Shown: positions 1 through 8,294 of the stretch, in pieces
How the letters are laid out: every line of letters starts with the position of its first letter
Position numbering within the stretch: the stretch's first letter is position 1
Assembly (NCBI GenBank): GCA_945861415.1
Contig: CAMAUV010000037.1
Span: forward strand, 1-43,551
Source of the DNA: Akkermansia muciniphila
GTDB lineage: Bacteria; Verrucomicrobiota; Verrucomicrobiia; Verrucomicrobiales; V1-33
Reading direction: 5' to 3'
Length of the DNA: 43,551 bases
Program-made: the position numbers and the translations under genes
The notes under the pieces: model-generated
Databases searched by the model: none
The model's input: only the letters and a program-made list of their open reading frames with translations
Told to the model about the DNA's origin: nothing

Positions 1-60
1 CGCTTCCAGCGCTACACGGGCTTTAAATCCGGCATCATGTCTCTTTCGTTTGGCTTTCAT
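1..60 (-). CDS. IS3-family transposase OrfA, N-terminal 20 codons (partial)
   Basis: The minus-strand ATG at 60-58 opens a frame reading MKAKRKRHDAGFKARVALEA up to the edge. This is the typical start of IS3-family OrfA (InsE-like) proteins: a short basic leader, then the F-K-x-x-V-A-L-E-A first helix of the helix-turn-helix that binds the element's ends. OrfA normally runs about 90-100 residues and is joined to OrfB by a -1 frameshift; neither can be seen here. Whether the copy is active cannot be judged from this piece. Confidence 0.72.
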   Translation of the reverse strand, partial: MKAKRKRHDAGFKARVALEA

Positions 61-148
61 TGGGTGGCTATTGCGTTCGCGGTTTCGTGCGCCAAGGTCC
101 AGCCCAATCATAGCTTAACCAGTGGCCTGGTTTTCGGGGTCCACCTCA
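1..148 (-). mobile_element. IS3-family insertion sequence, left end only (continues beyond the window)
   Basis: Read on the minus strand, the element appears to begin at base 148 with TGAGGTGGACCCCG, a TG-starting terminus of the kind found on IS3-family elements. About 88 bases of leader follow, and then the first codons of an OrfA-type transposase from base 60 to the window edge. The rest of the element (OrfA, OrfB, right inverted repeat) lies outside the window, so the inverted repeat and target duplication cannot be confirmed. The exact outer boundary at 148 is an inference from the terminus pattern. The serine acetyltransferase gene starts 128 bases from this end and points away from it. 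Confidence 0.7.
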
Positions 149-275
149 ACGCCAGTGGATACGGAGGGGAGGCCTCATCACATCTTCAGACTGCAGAGTT
201 CAGAATTCTATCATCGGGCGTGAATTTCGGTTTCATCCCCAGCCCCTAGATTATATACGGGGCCGCTACAGACAC

Positions 276-1169
276 ATGGCGCGCGAGACCACCAGCATCA
301 CCCAAGCCCTGCTGAAATCCTACGAGGAGATCGGCGGCATCAACCATTTGGACGAAGGCAACCTGCCATCTAAGTGCGCGATTGCCGCGCTGTGCAGCGA
401 CCTGATGCAAATCATGTTTCCTGGCTTCTTCGAGATTGAGGCTGTCGGCCGGGGGGGAATTGCTGCGCTGACACAGCAGCGGATCGGCGATGTCATGACA
501 CGCCTTGGGCGCGAAATCCGCCCGAGCTTGGCGGCCCTGAGAGACCGACCAGAGGATGCAAGTGTTGAGGCACACCGGCTGGTCTGCAATTTTCTCCAGA
601 GCTTGCCGGAAGTGCGGGCGGCACTCAAAACGGATGTCCAGGCTGCCTATGATGGGGACCCGGCCGCAGGCAGCTATGATGAAGTGATTCTCGCCTATCC
701 CGGCCTAGAAGCCATCTCCGTCCAGCGCATGGCTCACGTGCTCTACCAAAGCGGGGTGCCAATCATTCCGCGCATGATGACAGAGTGGGCCCACGCACGC
801 ACCGGAATAGACATTCATCCTGGAGCCGAGATTGGCAGCCACTTTTTCATCGATCACGGCACGGGTGTCGTGATTGGGGAAACGGCACGCATCGGGCACC
901 ATGTGAAGCTCTATCAGGGTGTAGGGCTCGTTGCGCGGTCGCTCGCAGCTGGCCAGCAGTTGAAAGGTCACCGGCGGCATCCCGGCCTAGAAGACTTCGT
1001 CACCATCTATGCAAACGCCACGGTAGTCGGCGACATCACGATTGGTCGCGGGAGCACCGTAGGGGCCAACGTTTTTATCACCGAGGACGTGCCCCCGGAT
1101 TCCTTGGTAGCCCTCGGCGAGCAAAAAAATGAGATCCGGAAAAAACGTCGTGCAGCCCCTGTTGCCTGA
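276..1169 (+). CDS. cysE: Serine O-acetyltransferase (CysE/EpsC type)
   Basis: Transfers an acetyl group from acetyl-CoA to L-serine, giving O-acetylserine for cysteine synthesis in the cytoplasm. The 297-residue protein has a helical N-terminal half and then a left-handed beta-helix of hexapeptide repeats from about residue 170. Family motifs are clear: D-I-H-P-G-A-x-I-G, then F-F-I-D-H-G-T-G-V-V-I-G-E-T-A with the catalytic His/Asp region, then H-P-x-L-E-D with a V-x-I-Y-A-N-A variant. The long form resembles the Bacteroidetes/PVC 'EpsC-like' serine acetyltransferases more than the 273-residue E. coli CysE. The C-terminus ends in a basic KKRR stretch. The gene sits just inside an IS3 end, and no cysteine synthase is adjacent. 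Role in a cysteine-synthase complex is inferred only from family knowledge. Confidence 0.88.
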   Translation: MARETTSITQALLKSYEEIGGINHLDEGNLPSKCAIAALCSDLMQIMFPGFFEIEAVGRGGIAALTQQRIGDVMTRLGREIRPSLAALRDRPEDASVEAHRLVCNFLQSLPEVRAALKTDVQAAYDGDPAAGSYDEVILAYPGLEAISVQRMAHVLYQSGVPIIPRMMTEWAHARTGIDIHPGAEIGSHFFIDHGTGVVIGETARIGHHVKLYQGVGLVARSLAAGQQLKGHRRHPGLEDFVTIYANATVVGDITIGRGSTVGANVFITEDVPPDSLVALGEQKNEIRKKRRAAPVA

Positions 1170-1199
1170 TTGAAAATTCTGAATTTAGGCCCCATCATC

Positions 1200-1817
1200 A
1201 TGGCATCCCGCCCATCCAATGATCCGCGACAAAAACAAGCACCTGCATGGCCGTCCCAGCAACCGGTGGGGATCCGCCTCTGCTCCATGCGGGGTCAGTC
1301 AGGCCATGACAAATCACTCACGGCAGAAGTGCATCAGTGGCTCTTTGCGATCGGTGCGGCGCTGCTCGCGGAGAAGACCATGGTAGTGTGGAATGCGAGG
1401 CTTAAGACAACCGCCGGCACTGCCTGTCCGCGCACGGGAATTATTGAACTGAACCCGTTCATTAAAGACTTCGGCTCCGCTCAGGTAAGGCGCACCATGA
1501 AGCACGAAGCCGCGCACTTGCTGGCTCACTGGCGCTGCGGACGCCGACGCATTCAAACGCATGGCATCGAGTGGCAGCAGGCCTGCACCGACCTTGGAAT
1601 TCCTGGTGAGCCAGCCTTTCACGAACTGCCGCTTAATAGAAAACGCATGCCGCGCAAATTTGCCTACCGTTGCCGCCATTGCGGCTTTACGGTGCAGCGG
1701 GTGCGGCCGTTTCAGCCTTACACCGCCTGCTATAAGTGCTGTCAGCGACTCAACGCCGGTAAATACCATTCCGATTTCCTGTTTCTGCGAATCCCGTTTC
1801 CTCCGGCGGACAAATGA
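1200..1817 (+). CDS. SprT-like zinc metalloprotein
   Basis: A protein of about 205 residues with the SprT-like layout: an A-C-P-x-x-G-x-I-E-L-N-P-F-I strand, a zinc-binding HEAAH motif near residue 102, a downstream H-G-I-E-W motif that supplies the third His in SprT/Spartan proteins, and a C-terminal zinc ribbon (C-x2-C around 'CRHC', C-x2-C around 'CYKC'). Eukaryotic Spartan relatives cleave DNA-protein crosslinks; the bacterial role is poorly defined, so protease activity is inferred. An in-frame TTG directly follows the previous stop at 1170, but the ATG at 1200 is preferred; a later ATG at 1287 is also possible. The stop overlaps the next start as ATGA, suggesting translational coupling to the M48 peptidase. 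Confidence 0.75.
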   Translation: MASRPSNDPRQKQAPAWPSQQPVGIRLCSMRGQSGHDKSLTAEVHQWLFAIGAALLAEKTMVVWNARLKTTAGTACPRTGIIELNPFIKDFGSAQVRRTMKHEAAHLLAHWRCGRRRIQTHGIEWQQACTDLGIPGEPAFHELPLNRKRMPRKFAYRCRHCGFTVQRVRPFQPYTACYKCCQRLNAGKYHSDFLFLRIPFPPADK

Positions 1818-2500
1818 ATGCAGGCACCGCCACCCGGGTGCATAGACTGCTGCTGGTGGTGCTTTTTATGTTGACCGCCTGCACCACTGTGCCGGCACCT
1901 TTCGGGGAAACCCCGCCACAGGCCTCACAAAAACAGGTCAGGAGGCTCCTCAGGGTCAGTGAGCGCCTACTGCCCCTATTTCCGGAATCCCTCTGCGAAT
2001 ACTTCGCACTCAAGCCCTCATGGAAACCCAATGCAACCATGCGCCGCAGCGGCACCATCGAGATCACCACGGCACTCATGGAGCTGTGCCAAAGTGATGA
2101 CCAACTGGCCTTCGTCATGGCGCACGAACTAGCCCATGAATCGGCACGGCACGCACGCCGCCAGCTTCGCTGCCTGTGGCTACAGGTGATCGCCGCGACT
2201 GCAGCGGCGGCGGTGGTGGAAAAGTCCGGTAGTTCCGGCACTGATGCCGCCCTCGCCGCCGGTGGAATTTTTCTGACCAGCACAATGCTGGGCACACTTC
2301 CCGCCATGCGCCGAATGGAGCACGAAGCGGATCTCGCCGCCCTCGAGGCCATCCGGCGCGCCGGCTATGATCCCGTCGCCGCCACCGCGTTCTGGAAACG
2401 TTACGCAAGCGCCCGGCCGACCCGGGAAACTCCGGAATGGCGAAGCAACCACCCTGCCGACGCCACGCGCATTCGCGTGCTCGAAGCTGCCTCAGACTGA
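1814..2500 (+). CDS. M48-family metallopeptidase, predicted lipoprotein
   Basis: This 228-residue protein has a hydrophobic leader ending in a lipobox (L-T-A-C, Cys23), so it is probably anchored in the envelope. The M48 zinc site is visible: HELAH at residues 104-108 and the third ligand in E-H-E-A-D at about 169-173. A C-terminal N-H-P-x-x-x-x-R-I motif is also typical of M48 (BepA/LoiP-like) peptidases. The family degrades or matures envelope proteins, including outer-membrane proteins; the substrate here is unknown. There is no TPR region as in BepA, so it is closer in size to LoiP. It starts within the stop codon of the SprT-like gene (ATGA overlap), which puts two zinc-metalloprotein genes in one transcript. 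Confidence 0.85.
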   Translation: MNAGTATRVHRLLLVVLFMLTACTTVPAPFGETPPQASQKQVRRLLRVSERLLPLFPESLCEYFALKPSWKPNATMRRSGTIEITTALMELCQSDDQLAFVMAHELAHESARHARRQLRCLWLQVIAATAAAAVVEKSGSSGTDAALAAGGIFLTSTMLGTLPAMRRMEHEADLAALEAIRRAGYDPVAATAFWKRYASARPTRETPEWRSNHPADATRIRVLEAASD

Positions 2501-2587
2501 TCCCCGCGCAACCTACCCTACCCAGCCCCTCATCGCGTAAGAGAATTCCATGCGGAGATGCCTCAACCCGATAAGGTGGGAAGATTA

Positions 2588-4423
2588 ATGAATTACCTCA
2601 CCTGTTTACTCCTGCTGCTAACATTTCCGGTCTCGGCAGCGGAGCGTCCTAACATTCTCTGGATTACCAGCGAGGACAATGGTCCTCAACTCGGTTGCTA
2701 CGGGGACACCTACGCCAACACGCCAAATCTTGACCGTCTCGCCGCACGGGGACTGCGGTATGAAACTGTTTGGTCCGTGGCCCCGGTCTGCGCCCCTGCC
2801 CGCACCGCCATCATCACCGGACTGTATCCCTCCTCCACCGGCGCACTCCACATGCGGAGCCTTGTCAGTCTGCCGGCTGGGATGAAGCTCTTTCCCGAAT
2901 ATCTGCGGGAAACCGGCTACTACTGCACCAACTGCGTGAAAGAAGACTACAATGTAGCTACTCCACGCCAAGTCTGGGACGCCTCATCCAAAAAAGCGCA
3001 CTGGCGAAACAGGGCTCCCGATCAGCCCTTCTTCGCCGTCTTCAATTTCACTGAGACCCACGAAAGCCAGGTCCGCAAACGGCCCCACAAAACCGTGCAT
3101 GATCCCGCGAAAGCCCCGCTTTTTCCATGGTGGCCGGATACGCCGGAAGTCAGGCAGGATTGGGCACAATACTATGACAACATGACCGTGATGGACCGCC
3201 TCGCGGGAAAAGTGCTGGCAGAACTCGAAGCGGACGGACTCGCCGCCAACACGATCATCTTTTACTTTGGCGACCACGGCCCCGGCCTGCCCCGCTGCAA
3301 GCGCACCGCCAGCAACAGCGGCCTTCGCGTGCCCCTGATTGTCCATTTCCCGGAAAAATGGAAGCACCTCGCTCCCAACGGCTACCGGCCCGGAGCCCCC
3401 AGCAAGCGCTTAGTCAGCTTCGCCGATCTCGCCCCCACACTGCTCAGCGTCGCCGGAGTGGCGGTTCCTGCATGGATGCAGGGGCGGGCCTTTGCCGGCG
3501 CCATGGCCACGCAAGATCCGGAATACATTTACGGCATGCGCGACCGCATGGACGAGCGGTATGACATGGCGCGCAGCGTGCGCGACCAGCGCTATGTTTA
3601 TGTCCGTAACTACTCACCGCACCGCGCCGGCGGCCAGCGCAATGCCTACATGTTTGAGACACCCACCACCCGGGTCTGGCACCAGCTGTTCACAGAAGGC
3701 AAACTCAACGAAGTCCAGTCCGCTTACTTCAAACCGCACCCTCCAGAGGAATTGTTTGACCTTGAGGAAGACCCTAACGAAACTAAAAATCTCGCCGCGG
3801 ATCCCGGGTTTCTCCTCACACTGGAGCGCATGCGCGCCGCCCATGTGGCTCACATGCGCGCCGTGCGGGATGTCTGTCTGATTCCGGAGGCAGAAATGCT
3901 GCGCAGTTCGGCTGCGGAGGCGCCTTATACCATGGGACACGATGACTCCCGCTTCCCGCTGGAAGCTGTGCTCAAAATCGCCCAGTTTGCCTCTTCTGGC
4001 AAAGCAAAGGATATTCAGGAACTCCGTGATGCGCTCAACGCCACCAACCCAACTATCCGCTGGTGGGCTGCCATGGGCCACCGTATTCATGGGAGAGAAG
4101 CCGTGACGGCCGCCGCAGAACGCCTTGCCGCACGCCTCAGAGACGAGAACCCGTCCGTGAGGATCGCCGCAGCGGAAGCTCTCGCGCTCTATGGCTCACC
4201 AGCCGATTCCGCCGCTGCCATCGAAGTGCTGCTCACGGCCGCCGACTGCACAAGGAACGATTTCTTCGATGCCGTGCGTGCGCTCAATGCGCTTGAAGAC
4301 AACAAAGCCCGCCTTGAGCCTCATCTGGAGCGCATCAAAGCCCTGCCGCGCTCCCGCCAAGTCCATCCGGAGCGGGCCGGGGATTATGCTGCCCGCATGG
4401 TGGAGCACATTTTGCGGAAGTAG
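2588..4423 (+). CDS. Secreted type I sulfatase with C-terminal HEAT-like repeats
   Basis: Predicted to hydrolyse sulfate esters, probably on polysaccharides, outside the cytoplasm. From ATG 2588 the protein (611 residues) starts with a clean signal peptide (MNYLTCLLLLLTFPVSA). It continues with the sulfatase N-terminal metal-site strand (P-N-I-L-W-I-T-S-E-D-N) and the signature C-A-P-A-R-T-A-I-I-T-G, whose Cys68 is the residue converted to formylglycine. A second metal-site motif F-G-D-H-G follows. After the core, from roughly residue 455, the sequence becomes helical with alternating Ala/Leu-rich repeats like HEAT repeats, seen in some PVC sulfatases. An in-frame upstream ATG at 2558 would put ten hydrophilic residues before the signal peptide; the GGTGGGAAGA just before 2588 supports the later start. 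Substrate cannot be told from sequence. Confidence 0.88.
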   Translation: MNYLTCLLLLLTFPVSAAERPNILWITSEDNGPQLGCYGDTYANTPNLDRLAARGLRYETVWSVAPVCAPARTAIITGLYPSSTGALHMRSLVSLPAGMKLFPEYLRETGYYCTNCVKEDYNVATPRQVWDASSKKAHWRNRAPDQPFFAVFNFTETHESQVRKRPHKTVHDPAKAPLFPWWPDTPEVRQDWAQYYDNMTVMDRLAGKVLAELEADGLAANTIIFYFGDHGPGLPRCKRTASNSGLRVPLIVHFPEKWKHLAPNGYRPGAPSKRLVSFADLAPTLLSVAGVAVPAWMQGRAFAGAMATQDPEYIYGMRDRMDERYDMARSVRDQRYVYVRNYSPHRAGGQRNAYMFETPTTRVWHQLFTEGKLNEVQSAYFKPHPPEELFDLEEDPNETKNLAADPGFLLTLERMRAAHVAHMRAVRDVCLIPEAEMLRSSAAEAPYTMGHDDSRFPLEAVLKIAQFASSGKAKDIQELRDALNATNPTIRWWAAMGHRIHGREAVTAAAERLAARLRDENPSVRIAAAEALALYGSPADSAAAIEVLLTAADCTRNDFFDAVRALNALEDNKARLEPHLERIKALPRSRQVHPERAGDYAARMVEHILRK

Positions 4424-4499
4424 CCCCCTCTAACCGGCGCAGCTCTCTCACTTCAGGCATGCTATTGTTTCCGGATGCGCCGGATCCGCAGCTTGCGTC

Positions 4500-5123
4500 C
4501 TAACGAATGAAGTAGCTGAGATTTTCCAGTTCCACCGCCACATCCACGCAGTTTACTTTGACTTCCGGCGGCACGTCCAAAAACACTGGAGCGAAATTGA
4601 GAATGGCCTGGATGCCGCTGGCCACTAGCGTATTGACCACCTGCTGGGCCACGGAGGCGGGCACGCAGAGGATCGCCAGTTTGACGCTGTGCTCGCGGAT
4701 AAATTCCGGCATGGCCGCTTCAGAAAGAATAGGAATGCGCACAGAGGCCTGCCGCACGGCGGCCGGTTCGGCATCAAAGGCGCCCACAATTTCGAAGCCC
4801 TCTTTATTGAAACCTCCGTAGCGCAGCAAGGCGGAACCGAGATTACCCACTCCCACCAGAATGACTGGCTGAAGCCGGGTGGTGCCCAGCGTCTCACCAA
4901 TCATTCCAGAAAGGCTGTCCACATTGTAGCCGAGACCACGCGTGCCGAAGTTACCAAAGTAAGCGAGGTCTTTGCGCAGTTGTGTGGACTTCACCCCAGC
5001 CGCACGGGCCATCGCTTCGGAGGACACCGTTTCCACGCCATTCTCTTTCAGTCGCTGTAGACAACGGTGATAGATCGACAGGCGGTAGACGGTTTTGTGG
5101 GGAATGTCCTCTTTCTGCGCCAT
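4500..5123 (-). CDS. rex: Redox-sensing transcriptional repressor Rex
   Basis: Rex binds DNA when the NADH/NAD+ ratio is low and releases it when NADH rises, controlling fermentation and respiration genes. The 207-residue protein has the N-terminal winged helix (R-L-S-I-Y-H-R-C-L, then S-T-Q-L-R-K-D-L-A-Y-F-G-N-F-G-T-R-G-L-G-Y) that is diagnostic for Rex. A Rossmann fold with V-G-V-G-N-L-G-S-A-L follows, and a C-terminal helix for domain swapping. Start chosen at the ATG at 5123; a TTG at 5141 would add six residues. It lies 23 bases downstream of the RapA-like gene on the same strand and is probably co-transcribed with it. No typical Rex box (TTGTGAA-N6-TTCACAA) was found nearby, so autoregulation is not supported. 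Confidence 0.92.
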   Translation of the reverse strand: MAQKEDIPHKTVYRLSIYHRCLQRLKENGVETVSSEAMARAAGVKSTQLRKDLAYFGNFGTRGLGYNVDSLSGMIGETLGTTRLQPVILVGVGNLGSALLRYGGFNKEGFEIVGAFDAEPAAVRQASVRIPILSEAAMPEFIREHSVKLAILCVPASVAQQVVNTLVASGIQAILNFAPVFLDVPPEVKVNCVDVAVELENLSYFIR

Positions 5124-5146
5124 GAGTAGAGGCGGCACCAAGCCGT

Positions 5147-8083
5147 TTAGATCCCCTTGCCGGATGGGCCACGGCGGATGAGGCGAAGCTGATCATTTAC
5201 GAGCATGGGCTCGGCGAAGAGTGGCTTGCAGCCCTCCATCTGCTGCTCCAGCCGTTTGATCTCACCCTTGCGGGCTTTCGTCTCGGGCAGGCGTTTGAGG
5301 CGGGCGATTTCACCGCCAACGATGAGCTCCATCTGATAGGCAGCCTTCACCGCCAGTTCTCTCATACGGATGTCGGCGCGCTGGTTGAGGCTTCGCATCA
5401 TGGCGGGCACGATGTTATGCAGCGGGCGGGAGTTGTTCCGTATCCATTCGCGGCGGCCGTTACGCACCATCTTGTTCACCACCTCGCTTGTGTATTCGCT
5501 GCTCATGTCCTCGTAGTCGTGGCTAAGCACGACGCGCACGGGTGTCGGCGGCATGAACCTGCTTATAAGATTGGTGTGCGGACCGGACCTCGGCGTGGCA
5601 AGGTAAATACCCTCCAGAAGCACAATCTGAGCCCGCTCGTCCTCCCATACGACGTAGGCCGTGTTCCCCATTGCCGTACCCAGCAAAATGTCGATAGCAC
5701 GATTTAGAATGGGGTGATCCCATGTGAGATACGTGGCATCCTCCCGGGTGCTAGCCACGCCGCGGTGATACACGAAAGTGATACCCTCCTTCGGCACCGC
5801 ATCAAAATGGTAGGTGCACTCAGGATTGGGCTTCACGAAAATTATGCGCGGGCCCTTTGTCTCCACCAGAATGCCTAGAGTCTCGAGTGTGCGGTTCATG
5901 AAGACATCCAGAGAATAGTCGTCATCACTTGACTTCATGCGGCTGAGGCCCTGCTCGGCACCGGTCGCGCGGCAGGAAAAAGTCTCAAGGAAGACATCAG
6001 CGTGTTTCTGCAGGCGCTTGACCACAGCCTCGTGCGTAAAGGCCGTCTTCTTGATCAGCGGCTTCAGTTCGTCATCCAGCTTGGGGTTGTGCTTCACGCC
6101 GATGCGTTTGGCGATATCGTGCACCTGCTTAGCGAACTCTGCGGCGGCTTCGACCTGACCCTGCGTTGCTGATGTGAAGGCATGCAAGGCTTCCTCCAGC
6201 CACTTGGCAGTCATCGCCTGCGGGGTGTCCTCGACCAGAGGAACTATGATAGGCAAGGTCCCGGTGAAATAGTATTCACAGGCAAACAATCGCTCGCGCA
6301 CCTGTTGAACCGTCAGCGGCGTGTCCCAAAGGACAAGAATGTCGAAACCGGGAATGCCCCGACCCACGAGATCCTCCTCACCCACCACTACGACCGATGG
6401 CGGCACGCCTTGGTCGCCGCGCGGGGCGTCGATAATGAGTTCAACAGTGCCATCCACTTTACTACGCAGGGCTTTCTCCACTGCCACAGCGCGGGCACGG
6501 GAAGCGGTGATGACAAGGGCGCGGGGGGGCGTGGGCGGCGGCGGGGGCGGCGGCTCATTCGGCTGAAGCACTGGTGGCGGGGGAGGATTGACCAGCGAGC
6601 AGAGCCATGCAGCAGCTGCGGGATCCACGGCGGAAGCTTCCGACTTGGGCTTTCCTTTGGTCGTTGAGACAGCAAAGGGGTGCTTGAATTCCTCCTTCAA
6701 TGCTTCGCGGATTTCGGGCTTCGCTTCAATGTTTACGAATTGCAGCGTGCGGGCCGGCAGCCCTGTCACTTTGGCCCGGGTGTTCCGGAAAACGGCGCGG
6801 CCGCACTCCTGGCCATCCAACAGGTGGTCAATCAGATACTCGCGCGGCTCATCACGGCCCTCTTTCTCCTTCCACTGCTTGTGTAATTCTTTGACTCGCT
6901 CGTCCTTATTGTAGGGTTTGAGCAAAGTGTCCGCCTCTTTGTCACAGGGACCGCCGGCGAGGAGCTTGTAGACGACAGCCTCGAGCGCTTCCAGTTCTTT
7001 CCGGTGAGCGGAATACTTCCTAGTGCTGCAGAAACCCTCAGGGTCCAGCAAATGCAGGCGACCGAAATGAGACTTGGCATCATGTTCCGGGCCCTCGCTG
7101 CTGAGAATGATCAGACTTGTCGTGGCCGGACCCAGCAATTCGAGCGCGTTCCATGAAGCATTGCCGACTTCATCCCACTTCACTTCCTCTCCGCCCGCGA
7201 CAACAATGACATCCCAGCCGGCCGCGGCAGCCTCTTTGGCGTGCTTGGTCCGGTGGCCGCTCATATCCTCCAGCGTCATGCTGACCCATTTCTCGGGAGC
7301 CTCAGCATCGTCATCCGGTGCCTCGTCTGAGGCAAAATGGTTAGGCTCCTTCGCTTTCGTGGTCTTTTTGGCCGACTTTTTAGGAGCTGCAAAACTTTCC
7401 TCGTTCATGCGTTCGAACTCGAATTCAAACCGGCGGCGCATTTCCAATTCCGTGCGGTCAATTTGATCCTCCGGAGCCAGCAACAGGGTGCGCGAGGCGG
7501 TTCCATAAATACGCAGCCGCTGCAAAATCAGACCGGCTTCAACGATAGCGCCCAGCCCAGCCTCGTCCGCCAGCAAAACCCGGGGACTCTGAAAACGTGT
7601 GGCTTGGGTGACCACATGCAGCTGGTGCGCCCGGGGAGTGAACCGGCCATTGACCAAACCGCGCAGCGGTGCCCGGAAGGTCTTAAAGCGCCGGTAGAGT
7701 GCCCGGTGGCGCAGATTGTAGAGAGTTTTCTCTTCAATCTGAGCGTTCAGGAGGCGGTCATAAGGCTTGCTGAAAGTGAGGGAGTCACTCAACCGACTCT
7801 CCTCAATACGTTTACCCTTGCTGAAATAGGTGATGGTTCCGTCCTTCTCCTCCACCTGCTCCACGGTGAAGTTTTTACCCTCCTGGGTCTTTAAAACATC
7901 CCCCACTGAGAACTTCACCCGGGTCAGCGGGGGGCTCTCCACAGTATAGACACGGGTGGTATCGGTGGATGGGAACATAAACGTGACACGGTCGGCCTCG
8001 GTCTTTAAAACAAGACCAAGACCCAACTCGGGCTCCGTCTGGCTAAGCCAGCGTTGCCCTGCTACAAATCGGTGCGTAAGCAT
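5147..8083 (-). CDS. RapA/HepA-like SWI2/SNF2 protein with degenerate ATPase motifs
   Basis: The 978-residue protein follows the layout of RapA, the RNA-polymerase-associated Swi2/Snf2 ATPase. It has an N-terminal Tudor-like pair (G-Q-R-W-L-S-Q-T-E-P-E-L-G-L-G, F-P-S-T-D-T-T-R-V-Y), P-R-V-L-L-A-D-E at 167-174, S-H-F-x-R-L-x-L-L-D-P at 338-347, R-A-V-F-R-N-T-R at 429-436, and the RapA C-terminal region (F-M-P-P-T-P-V-R-V). The catalytic motifs are lost. Walker A GLGKT reads G-L-G-A-I (176-180), the DEAH box reads V-V-A-G-G-E-E (294-300), and the arginine-finger motif (E-Q-R-I-G-R-L-D-R-I-G-Q in E. coli) reads V-Q-Q-V-R-E-R-L-F-A-C (592-602). A Lys/Glu/Asp-rich insert lies at about 230-262 and a proline-rich linker at 500-520. 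The frame is intact, so it is a maintained protein and not a pseudogene. It probably acts as a non-catalytic polymerase-binding factor (inference). Confidence 0.85.
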   Translation of the reverse strand: MLTHRFVAGQRWLSQTEPELGLGLVLKTEADRVTFMFPSTDTTRVYTVESPPLTRVKFSVGDVLKTQEGKNFTVEQVEEKDGTITYFSKGKRIEESRLSDSLTFSKPYDRLLNAQIEEKTLYNLRHRALYRRFKTFRAPLRGLVNGRFTPRAHQLHVVTQATRFQSPRVLLADEAGLGAIVEAGLILQRLRIYGTASRTLLLAPEDQIDRTELEMRRRFEFEFERMNEESFAAPKKSAKKTTKAKEPNHFASDEAPDDDAEAPEKWVSMTLEDMSGHRTKHAKEAAAAGWDVIVVAGGEEVKWDEVGNASWNALELLGPATTSLIILSSEGPEHDAKSHFGRLHLLDPEGFCSTRKYSAHRKELEALEAVVYKLLAGGPCDKEADTLLKPYNKDERVKELHKQWKEKEGRDEPREYLIDHLLDGQECGRAVFRNTRAKVTGLPARTLQFVNIEAKPEIREALKEEFKHPFAVSTTKGKPKSEASAVDPAAAAWLCSLVNPPPPPVLQPNEPPPPPPPTPPRALVITASRARAVAVEKALRSKVDGTVELIIDAPRGDQGVPPSVVVVGEEDLVGRGIPGFDILVLWDTPLTVQQVRERLFACEYYFTGTLPIIVPLVEDTPQAMTAKWLEEALHAFTSATQGQVEAAAEFAKQVHDIAKRIGVKHNPKLDDELKPLIKKTAFTHEAVVKRLQKHADVFLETFSCRATGAEQGLSRMKSSDDDYSLDVFMNRTLETLGILVETKGPRIIFVKPNPECTYHFDAVPKEGITFVYHRGVASTREDATYLTWDHPILNRAIDILLGTAMGNTAYVVWEDERAQIVLLEGIYLATPRSGPHTNLISRFMPPTPVRVVLSHDYEDMSSEYTSEVVNKMVRNGRREWIRNNSRPLHNIVPAMMRSLNQRADIRMRELAVKAAYQMELIVGGEIARLKRLPETKARKGEIKRLEQQMEGCKPLFAEPMLVNDQLRLIRRGPSGKGI

Positions 8084-8118
8084 TTCAGACTCAATGGGGT
8101 AAGATAAGTGGGGCGTGC

Positions 8119-8146
8119 TTTATAGACCAGTAGTCTCGGCGGTCAA
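8119..8146 (-). promoter_or_regulatory. Sigma70-type promoter of the RapA-like gene
   Basis: On the minus strand TTGACC (8146-8141) and TATAAA (8124-8119) are separated by 16 bases, close to the sigma70 consensus. The -10 box ends 35 bases before the ATG at 8083. The -35 box lies inside one arm of the inverted repeat at 8137-8167. Confidence 0.6.
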
Positions 8147-8167
8147 GTTTCACATTTTTGACCGCCG
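8137..8167. repeat. 10-bp inverted repeat over the -35 box (candidate operator)
   Basis: CGGCGGTCAA (8137-8146) and TTGACCGCCG (8158-8167) are perfect inverted copies with an 11-base spacer. One arm contains the -35 hexamer of the promoter for the RapA-like gene. There is no T-run after either arm, so a terminator is unlikely; a repressor-binding site is the simplest reading. The regulator is unknown. Confidence 0.5.
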
Positions 8168-8294
8168 GCCTTCCACACGCACAACTCACTAAGCGTCAAC
8201 CGAGTGACTATTGTTTGGATAAATGCGAAAATTTTCAATTTAAACAAAAGTGGGACATTTTGGCCCGTAATTTGACCATTATCCGAGCCCAAGA

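Noticed and set aside
37..249. Plus-strand frame of 70 codons near the left edge
   Set aside because: It runs antisense through the IS3 OrfA start and its left end; no recognisable protein.
2558..2587. Upstream ATG 2558 as the start of the first sulfatase
   Set aside because: It would place ten hydrophilic residues ahead of a clean signal peptide that begins at 2588.
8137..8167. Terminator reading of the inverted repeat
   Set aside because: No U-tract follows the stem on either strand, and one arm contains a promoter -35 box.
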